DNA from: Enterobacteriaceae bacterium UBA3516 | GTDB taxonomy: Bacteria > Pseudomonadota > Gammaproteobacteria > Enterobacterales > Enterobacteriaceae | Assembly (NCBI GenBank): GCA_002377245.1 | Contig: DFPL01000319.1 | Span: forward strand, 1 to 8,995 | Direction: 5' to 3' | Length of the DNA stretch: 8,995 bases | Shown: in pieces, positions 1 through 4,753 of the stretch | Layout of the letters: every line of letters begins with the position of its first letter | How positions within the stretch are numbered: position 1 is the first letter of the stretch | Notes under the pieces: model-generated | Database searches by the model: none | Told to the model about the DNA's origin: nothing | Seen by the model: only the letters and a program-made list of their open reading frames with translations | Made by a program: the position numbers and the translations under genes

Positions 1-65
1 GACCCAGTCATCGCTTTAACTGTTGTGTTCCCATTACGCAGTGTTATCGCTGCAAAACGTGAGGG

Positions 66-86
66 AGAAAAGCACTGGCAAAGTGC
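66..86 (-). terminator. Weak candidate terminator for the bcsEFG transcript
   Basis: Read on the minus strand, about 95 nt past the bcsG stop, GCACT (86-82) pairs with AGTGC (76-72) around a five-base loop and is followed at once by TTTTCT. The stem is only 5 bp, so it is weak alone. GAGGGA/TCCCTC blocks (61-66 with 97-102) can form an outer stem around it. It is the only place downstream of bcsG where a minus-strand hairpin is followed by a run of T. Confidence 0.35.
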
Positions 87-113
87 ACTAAACGGTTCCC
101 TCTTCCCGGTGGG

Positions 114-143
114 GCGAGGGGACTGCCCGTGCTCGCATTTTTT
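114..143 (+). terminator. Candidate rho-independent terminator, plus strand
   Basis: GCGAG (114-118) pairs with CTCGC (132-136). Inside this, GGG (119-121) pairs with CCC (126-128) around ACTG, with GTG (129-131) bulged on the 3' side. A run of six T follows at 138-143. This is the layout of an intrinsic terminator for a transcript entering from the left. The bulge makes it imperfect. No plus-strand gene that it could serve is visible inside the window. Confidence 0.45.
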
Positions 144-150
144 GTCGGAA

Positions 151-168
151 TCCCTCAGCCCTGAGGGA
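151..168. repeat. Perfect inverted repeat just past bcsG
   Basis: TCCCTCAG (151-158) and CTGAGGGA (161-168) are perfect inverted copies separated by CC. As RNA this would fold as a 7-bp stem with a GCCC loop. It starts 12 nt after the bcsG stop on the minus strand. No T run follows it in that direction, so it is more likely a 3'-end protecting hairpin, or part of a compound terminator, than a complete terminator. Confidence 0.5.
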
Positions 169-179
169 AGCCACGCGCA

Positions 180-1865
180 CTACTGCGGATACGGCACCCA
201 ATCGCCGCCGTTCAGGCGGACGTACGGCTTGTTCTGGTACTGAATCACCACCGCATTTGCGTTTTCCGACACCGGTGCTGACTGCGGCAGGCCGCTGGTC
301 AATTGGTCCCAGTTCACGCTGTCCTCGGTGAAAATCTTGCCGTCCAGCACACGCACCACCAGCTCGGATATCGCCAGGAAACTGCTCGGCTGATTAACCT
401 CAATGGGGGCACCCTGATGCGGCGCTTTCATGCCAAAGAACTTAATCGCCGTCGGCACATGGGTAATGGACGGACTCGGAATATCACGCAGACCCGATAC
501 CTGCATTTTATCCCCCTGCAATGCTGCACCGTGTTCCGGCACCATCACCACCATTACCTTACGACCGGATTTCTCAAGCTGCGTGAAGAACGCATCCAGC
601 TCATCAAACATCTTCTGCGCACGGATTTTATAGTCCGCTGTCTGGCGGACACCCGGGTAGTGGTTGCCGTCGTGCAGCGGTAACAGGTTGTAGAAGGTCG
701 CGGTGCGGTGACCCTGTTGGGTCGCCTCGCTCTCCATCCAACGATTCAACACCGCCGTATCGTCGTAAACCGGCGAGCCGTCGAAAGAGAGCAGAACCGG
801 CGGCAGGCCAGCCTGATTCATCAACGGAGCTTGCATTCCCCCGTTCTCACGTACTTCTTTGAGGAAGTCGCCGAACACGCCGTTGTGGTCCATCATCAAC
901 TGCTGAGTGAAGCCCAGTTTCGCCAGATTATCGAAGAGATAACACTGCGCGCCCGCGGTCTGATAAAGGTTCTTATGCGAGGTCTGACCGCAGCTGGCGC
1001 GCAGCAGACGAATGGCCGCCGGGCCGCTGTAGGCGGTGGCGGAGTTGAACTGCTTAAAGACAATATCAAAATGCTTCCATAGCGGATGGGCGGAAAGGCC
1101 AGAGGCTTCAATATCGGCCCAGGAGAGCGAGCAAATGTTAATGACCAGCAGATCAAACGGCTGGGCATCCGCCGCTAACTGTGACGGGAAGGGGGTCTGG
1201 CGCTTCTCTTCCGCCGCATAGAAGCTGGACAGCCAGGCATTCAGGTTCTCTGACGTTGGCGGTGCGGTTTGCGCGGGAATATCGCCCACCACCGGCGTGG
1301 CGTTAGCGCCTGCAGTCGTGACCGTGGCGGCTGCCGTACCGCCCGTCGTCGAGACGGTCGTGGACTGTTGCGCACCCGGCCACAGGGTAAATGCCGGGCC
1401 GGCAAGGGTCATGACGTTCAGCCAGACCATAATCGCCACCACAAAGACCGTCACGCGGAGCCACTGGGAAAGGAACAGCCAGGCGATAAGCAGCACAAAG
1501 AGCGCGCCAATCATCTCCCAGTTAATAAAACGTGTTACCAGATCGAGCAGGTAGTCGGCGCTGAATCCGGCGACCTGACTCCCCTGGCTCATGATGCTCT
1601 CCGGGCCGGGCAGCCAGGTATCATGCCAGAACAGGCCAAAACCGATGGGCAGGGCCACCCAGTGTCGTAAGCGATGCAGACCTTTATTCGGTATTGGCAT
1701 CAACAGAAATGCCATGAAGACCAGGTTCAGAAGAGGATGGAAATTAAGGTAGCCCGCCCACAATAAACCGAACTTCACGAGGAAATAGAAGTTCCAGCCG
1801 GAAAGCCCCCGCCAGTATTGCCAGAGCGGGGAGGGTGGCGTTGCGGTAACGGTTTGATTAGTCAT
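180..1865 (-). CDS. bcsG: Cellulose phosphoethanolamine transferase BcsG
   Basis: Inner-membrane enzyme that transfers phosphoethanolamine from phosphatidylethanolamine to glucose 6-OH groups of nascent cellulose on the periplasmic side. The 561-residue product has about five N-terminal membrane segments (roughly residues 25-155), a Thr/Ala/Gly/Pro-rich linker (about 165-215), and a C-terminal alkaline-phosphatase-fold domain. C245 (NICSLSW), S280 (YSGPAAIR), E444 and H445 (VPEHG) match, by recollection, the zinc and nucleophile residues of E. coli BcsG with a constant offset of two. H398 and H402 lie in LHDGNHYPG. All are intact, so the enzyme should be active. The start is the ATG at 1865, which overlaps the end of bcsF by 8 nt and begins MTNQTV. 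A TTG 21 nt upstream would add seven residues and is less likely. There is no strong ribosome site, so translation is probably coupled to bcsF. Length and sequence match the family (559 aa in E. coli). Confidence 0.96.
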   Translation of the reverse strand: MTNQTVTATPPSPLWQYWRGLSGWNFYFLVKFGLLWAGYLNFHPLLNLVFMAFLLMPIPNKGLHRLRHWVALPIGFGLFWHDTWLPGPESIMSQGSQVAGFSADYLLDLVTRFINWEMIGALFVLLIAWLFLSQWLRVTVFVVAIMVWLNVMTLAGPAFTLWPGAQQSTTVSTTGGTAAATVTTAGANATPVVGDIPAQTAPPTSENLNAWLSSFYAAEEKRQTPFPSQLAADAQPFDLLVINICSLSWADIEASGLSAHPLWKHFDIVFKQFNSATAYSGPAAIRLLRASCGQTSHKNLYQTAGAQCYLFDNLAKLGFTQQLMMDHNGVFGDFLKEVRENGGMQAPLMNQAGLPPVLLSFDGSPVYDDTAVLNRWMESEATQQGHRTATFYNLLPLHDGNHYPGVRQTADYKIRAQKMFDELDAFFTQLEKSGRKVMVVMVPEHGAALQGDKMQVSGLRDIPSPSITHVPTAIKFFGMKAPHQGAPIEVNQPSSFLAISELVVRVLDGKIFTEDSVNWDQLTSGLPQSAPVSENANAVVIQYQNKPYVRLNGGDWVPYPQ

Positions 1866-2055
1866 CTTTTCGGTCTGCCTTGACAAGCGATGGGCGGCGT
1901 ATGACGCCAGCCGATTTCACATACCGGGGTTTAATAAACATGATTCGCAAAATGACGCGAATACGGTACAGCCAGTGGCGTGCGAGATACCCCAGCGGAA
2001 AGAAGATCAGCGCGCACAGCACCACGAGCTGAATAATGTCGGCAATGGACATCAT
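1858..2055 (-). CDS. bcsF: Small membrane protein BcsF
   Basis: Short single-pass inner-membrane peptide of the enterobacterial cellulose system. In E. coli it recruits the cytosolic regulator BcsE to the membrane and links to BcsG; that role is family knowledge. The 65-residue product starts MMSIADIIQ. Its one hydrophobic helix covers about residues 5-25 (VVLCALIFFPLGYLA) and is followed by a basic cytosolic tail with the conserved KPRYVK block and RRPSLVK. E. coli BcsF is 63 aa. The first of two tandem ATGs (2055) is chosen because its ATGA overlaps the bcsE stop, and because GGAG at 2064-2067 lies 8 nt upstream. The second ATG (2052) remains possible. The 3' end overlaps bcsG by 8 nt, so the three genes are translationally linked. 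Confidence 0.92.
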   Translation of the reverse strand: MMSIADIIQLVVLCALIFFPLGYLARHWLYRIRVILRIMFIKPRYVKSAGVIRRPSLVKADRKDD

Positions 2056-3614
2056 GATGAACGCTCCGTGTCTTCACTTAATAATCGCAGCGGTTCAGGA
2101 ATGTGACGCCAGACGTGACCGTCATGCTCGGCGTTAATCACTTTTTTAGACTCTTTACTCACGATAGTCAGCGGCTTGCCCCACTTTTCCGGCTCGATTT
2201 CGCGCATCAGTACCAGTTCGCCGGTAATCTGCGTATCTTCAAACCAGATGGTACGGTTAGAGAAAATGTCGGCTGTCGGCAACGGGAAGATGTGGTTAAG
2301 CGCGGTATCAAGGTCGTTGACCCGACAGAAGGACAAAAACATGATTAACCGGTTATCCCCAATGGTGACGATATCGCCGACACGATTGGGTCTGCACAGG
2401 GTGAGCGCCTGCTCAACGCGGATTCCCGGGACCGGGCGTAATGCGACCAGGATGCCTTTACCGTCTGGCGGCAGCAGCGGGTTATTGACCATGTTGGCCA
2501 CCGCTTCATTGAACGTTTCCCACGGCAGGTAGCCGCGACGCTTAAGCGGCTGGGTCATCGACAGCAGCGTGGTGATATCTTCCGGAACGTCGCGAGTGAA
2601 CTTCTGGACCTGCACACTCTCGATGAGCGTCAGGCAGCGGGAGAGGGGGGCATTCCAGGGAATCACCATGTTAGCCCCACAGCCCAGTAACAGGCGCTCA
2701 TCGGTGGCGCGCAGACTGGCCTGGGTTTCACGGACGATAATTTTTAACCCACTGCCGCGCTGACGCCGCAAGGTATGCACCTGGCGGGCAATGGTTTCAA
2801 TCTGGTTGTTTTGTCTCAGGGCAAAAATAATGGTCGCGGCCTGGGCCATACGCGCGTCATTAAACATGCTTTCGTTGGTTTCAAACAGCGCCCAGTGCTC
2901 CGAAAGCGCGGGGGCACCTTCAAGCACCGTCACGTTGCTTAATACCCGCTTCTCATCGCTGCGCGGCTGCACCGTCGTCTCTTCCTGCTGGGCTAATTGC
3001 CAGACGCCGTCGTGATGCTCCAGAATAAGCTGCTGATGCGCACTTACGCCTTTTTCATTACACCACCAGGCCACATCATACAGATGGGTATCACTTTGCA
3101 CGCGCAAACTTGCCAGCCCTAACAGCGAACGATACTCACTCATCAATATCGACGATTGTTTGTCACTGTTAGCCGCAGGATTTAATACCAGGAGGGTACA
3201 ATTATGATATTTCGTCCAATCATGAATTTTTTTAATCCAGTGGTGCATTTTCTCTGCTGATATATTCTGCCAGGCGTTATTTGCACAGAGAAGGATAAGG
3301 AAATAATTTTCCGGCTCAAATGAGCACAATAAATCGCGGGAGAAAAAGTATAGACTATTCTCTTTTTCAGGCATGGAAAATATTCGAATTTTTTCGGGGC
3401 CGTGATCGTTATCTAATTTGATGAGCTTGCGAAGATCATAGCCCATCGCAGCCACTGCGACTTTGCTGTCACTGGACTGCGACGCAAGTGTCTGGTTCAG
3501 TAAGCTTATGGCATCTTCTTCGCGATCGGCATTAATCCACCAGACACCGCCTGCTGGCATGTGACGCAATTCGTCCCACAATGAGCGGATGCCAATAGAA
3601 AATATGGGGTTCAC
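2052..3614 (-). CDS. bcsE: c-di-GMP-binding cellulose regulator BcsE
   Basis: Cytosolic c-di-GMP receptor that raises cellulose output and associates with BcsR/BcsQ, BcsF and the synthase (established in E. coli and Salmonella). The 520-residue product compares with 523 in E. coli. Family layout is an N-terminal domain (about 1-215), a degenerate receiver-like domain (about 220-345) and a degenerate GGDEF-like or GIL domain (about 350-510). The c-di-GMP I-site-like RxGD motif is present as R411-V-G-D414 in LCRPNRVGD. The C-terminal two-thirds is nearly identical to my memory of E. coli (for example ALRPVPGIRVEQ and WNAPLSRCL). The N-terminal domain is more divergent and more AT-rich. The start is GTG at 3614, with AGAGGG at 3620-3625 five nt upstream, and the first residues lead into the conserved FSIGI-SLWDELRHMPAGG. 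Its stop overlaps the bcsF start (ATGA). Confidence 0.95.
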   Translation of the reverse strand: MNPIFSIGIRSLWDELRHMPAGGVWWINADREEDAISLLNQTLASQSSDSKVAVAAMGYDLRKLIKLDNDHGPEKIRIFSMPEKENSLYFFSRDLLCSFEPENYFLILLCANNAWQNISAEKMHHWIKKIHDWTKYHNCTLLVLNPAANSDKQSSILMSEYRSLLGLASLRVQSDTHLYDVAWWCNEKGVSAHQQLILEHHDGVWQLAQQEETTVQPRSDEKRVLSNVTVLEGAPALSEHWALFETNESMFNDARMAQAATIIFALRQNNQIETIARQVHTLRRQRGSGLKIIVRETQASLRATDERLLLGCGANMVIPWNAPLSRCLTLIESVQVQKFTRDVPEDITTLLSMTQPLKRRGYLPWETFNEAVANMVNNPLLPPDGKGILVALRPVPGIRVEQALTLCRPNRVGDIVTIGDNRLIMFLSFCRVNDLDTALNHIFPLPTADIFSNRTIWFEDTQITGELVLMREIEPEKWGKPLTIVSKESKKVINAEHDGHVWRHIPEPLRLLSEDTERSS

Positions 3615-3619
3615 GGTGT

Positions 3620-3625
3620 CCCTCT
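3620..3625 (-). promoter_or_regulatory. Ribosome binding site deciding the bcsE GTG start
   Basis: On the minus strand AGAGGG lies five bases before the GTG at 3612-3614. There is no ATG nearby in the same frame upstream, and the encoded protein aligns with the family from its first few residues. The GTG is therefore the supported start. Confidence 0.65.
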
Positions 3626-3683
3626 GCTTATCAATTTATGTCTATATCAGTTTACTAGCGAAAGCGAAGAAATAAACCTAACA

Positions 3684-3712
3684 TTGAAATTAAAGAACAT
3701 CAGTTTTAGCAT
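3684..3712 (+). promoter_or_regulatory. Candidate sigma-70 promoter for bcsR
   Basis: A -35 of TTGAAA (5/6 to consensus) and a -10 of TAGCAT (4/6) are separated by the ideal 17 nt. Transcription would start around 3719-3720, leaving a leader of roughly 70 nt before bcsR. In that leader TTCTCC (3763-3768) can pair loosely with GGGAA (3774-3778), which includes the bcsR ribosome site. AT-rich sequence gives such matches by chance, so confidence is low. Confidence 0.35.
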
Positions 3713-3788
3713 GTAAATGTTTTTCCCTGGCAAAATACCATTACTAAGAATGTACTTATGATTTCTCCTCAAAGGGAACGGGCCTGAA

Positions 3789-3977
3789 ATGCTTAACGAT
3801 GAACCTAAAACTCAGGGCGATTCGACCCTGGGTTATACATTTCAAAATGACTTTCTGGCGCTTAGTAAGGCATTTTCATTACCTGAAATAGATTATGCCG
3901 ATATTTCCCAGCGAGAACAGTTGGCAGCGGCTATTAAACGCTGGCCGTTGCTTGCCGAATTAGCACGTTTTCAATAA
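3789..3977 (+). CDS. bcsR: Cellulose biosynthesis protein BcsR
   Basis: Small cytosolic protein required for cellulose secretion in E. coli. There it binds BcsQ and helps form the regulatory complex that engages BcsE and the synthase. The 62-residue product equals the E. coli length. Its central and C-terminal part carries the conserved blocks GYTFQNDFLAL, FSLPEIDYADISQREQLAAA and KRWPLLAE, while the first 14 residues are variable. It has no membrane segment or signal peptide. The ATG is preceded by AAGGGA (3772-3777) with an 11-nt gap, slightly long. It is the first gene of the rightward operon, with bcsQ 11 nt downstream, and its stop codon overlaps the bcsQ ribosome site. Confidence 0.93.
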   Translation: MLNDEPKTQGDSTLGYTFQNDFLALSKAFSLPEIDYADISQREQLAAAIKRWPLLAELARFQ

Positions 3978-3980
3978 GGA
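3976..3980 (+). promoter_or_regulatory. bcsQ ribosome binding site overlapping the bcsR stop
   Basis: AAGGA shares its first two bases with the TAA stop of bcsR and lies 8 nt before the bcsQ ATG. Ribosomes finishing bcsR would uncover this site, consistent with coupled, near-stoichiometric synthesis of the BcsR and BcsQ partners. Confidence 0.7.
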
Positions 3981-3988
3981 CGCCGTGG

Positions 3989-4753
3989 ATGGCTGTTTTG
4001 GGGTTACAAGGGGTGCGCGGCGGGGTAGGCACAACATCCATTACCGCCGCACTCGGCTGGGCATTACACGTTCTGGGAGAGTCAGTACTCGTTATTGATG
4101 CCTGCCCCGATAACCTCCTGCGCCTGTCGTTCAACGTTGACTTTGATCGCGAGGAGGGGTGGGCGCGCGCCATGCTGGATAACCGGGACTGGCGTGAGGG
4201 GGGAATGCGGTACACCTCAAGCCTCGATATTCTGCCTTTTGGTCGCCTGACGGCGGCAGAATGGGAAAATACCCACGTATTACACGACGCGCTCGGCCAG
4301 CTCATCCCGGTTTTGCAGACGCTTCAATCCCAACAGCGCTATAACTGGGTGTTGGTTGATTTACCGCACGGCGTCTCCCCCTTAACCCGCCAGTTTTTAG
4401 ACCATTGCGATCATACCCTCGTGGTGGTCAAACCGGACACCAACTGCCATGTCCGCCTGCATCAACAGCCCCTGCCCGTGGGTGCGCGTATTCTGGTCAA
4501 CGATCTGCGTATTGGCAGCCAGATGCAGGATGATTTGTACCAGGTCTGGCTGCAAAGTCAGCGACATTTGCTCCCGATGGTGATTCATCGCGATGAGGCG
4601 ATGGTGGAATGTCTGGGTTCGAAGCAGCCTTTGGGCGAATACCGTGGTGACGCGCTGGCGGCAGAAGAGATTCTGACGCTGGCCAATTGGTGCTTACTGC
4701 ATTGCGCCACCCCCCGCACCCCGGAAGGTCAATCTCTTCAGGGGCAGCCATGA
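3989..4753 (+). CDS. bcsQ: Cellulose synthase-associated ATPase BcsQ (MinD/ParA-like)
   Basis: Cytosolic SIMIBI-class nucleotide-binding protein of the MinD/ParA group. With BcsR it is required for assembly and function of the cellulose secretion complex, at a cell pole in E. coli. The 254-residue product compares with 250 in E. coli. The P-loop region is R10-GGVGTTS-17. It departs from the usual KGGxGKT/S by having Arg for the signature lysine and Thr for the P-loop lysine, a feature I recall in E. coli BcsQ too. Other sites are the switch-type IDACPDN (D37), the Walker B-like VDLP (D124) and ND at 171-172. Codon 6 is TTA (Leu), the position where E. coli K-12 carries a nonsense mutation, so this copy is intact. 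The start is ATG at 3989 with AAGGA 8 nt upstream. Its stop overlaps the bcsA start (ATGA). Confidence 0.95.
   Translation: MAVLGLQGVRGGVGTTSITAALGWALHVLGESVLVIDACPDNLLRLSFNVDFDREEGWARAMLDNRDWREGGMRYTSSLDILPFGRLTAAEWENTHVLHDALGQLIPVLQTLQSQQRYNWVLVDLPHGVSPLTRQFLDHCDHTLVVVKPDTNCHVRLHQQPLPVGARILVNDLRIGSQMQDDLYQVWLQSQRHLLPMVIHRDEAMVECLGSKQPLGEYRGDALAAEEILTLANWCLLHCATPRTPEGQSLQGQP
4740..4744 (+). promoter_or_regulatory. bcsA ribosome binding site inside bcsQ
   Basis: AGGGG lies five bases before the ATG at 4750-4752, inside the last codons of bcsQ. Together with the ATGA overlap it fixes the bcsA start here rather than at non-ATG codons further upstream in the same frame. Confidence 0.7.

Larger units (their letters stand above)
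1..179. other. Non-coding region downstream of bcsG
   Basis: No convincing gene lies between the left edge and the bcsG stop codon. The region holds several short inverted repeats, listed separately. It also has four mutually complementary blocks: GAGGGA at 61-66 and 163-168, and TCCCTC at 97-102 and 151-156. A plus-strand terminator-like hairpin suggests that a gene just beyond the left edge is transcribed toward bcsG. One frame from base 2 ends in TAA at 17-19 and could be the last few codons of that gene, but this is too short to identify. Confidence 0.6.
3615..3788. promoter_or_regulatory. Divergent bcsE/bcsR control region
   Basis: This 174-bp AT-rich gap is the only non-coding space from which both operons can start. 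On the plus strand, TTGAAA (3684-3689) and TAGCAT (3707-3712) are 17 nt apart, a plausible sigma-70 pair for bcsRQAB. On the minus strand, TTGCCA (complement of 3728-3733) is followed by a poor -10 (TAAAAC at 19 nt), so the bcsEFG promoter is uncertain. An interrupted palindrome, TTTTCCCTGGCAAAA (about 3721-3735), sits in the middle. No regulator's operator can be named from sequence alone. Both promoters would share this short space and could be co-regulated. Confidence 0.6.

Noticed and set aside
1..19. Possible C-terminal codons of a left-hand gene ending in TAA
   Set aside because: Only five codons are visible, so neither reality nor identity can be supported.
1269..1670. Plus-strand open frame opposite the bcsG linker and membrane region
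   Set aside because: Low-complexity Arg/His/Gly translation without family resemblance. The bcsG frame explains the sequence.
1866..1886. TTG start adding seven residues to BcsG
   Set aside because: The ATG at 1865 matches family length better and gives the typical overlap with bcsF.
4687..4749. Upstream extension of BcsA from a non-ATG codon
   Set aside because: The frame is open, but the extra 21 residues lie inside bcsQ. AGGGG sits correctly for the ATG at 4750, and the family protein begins there.
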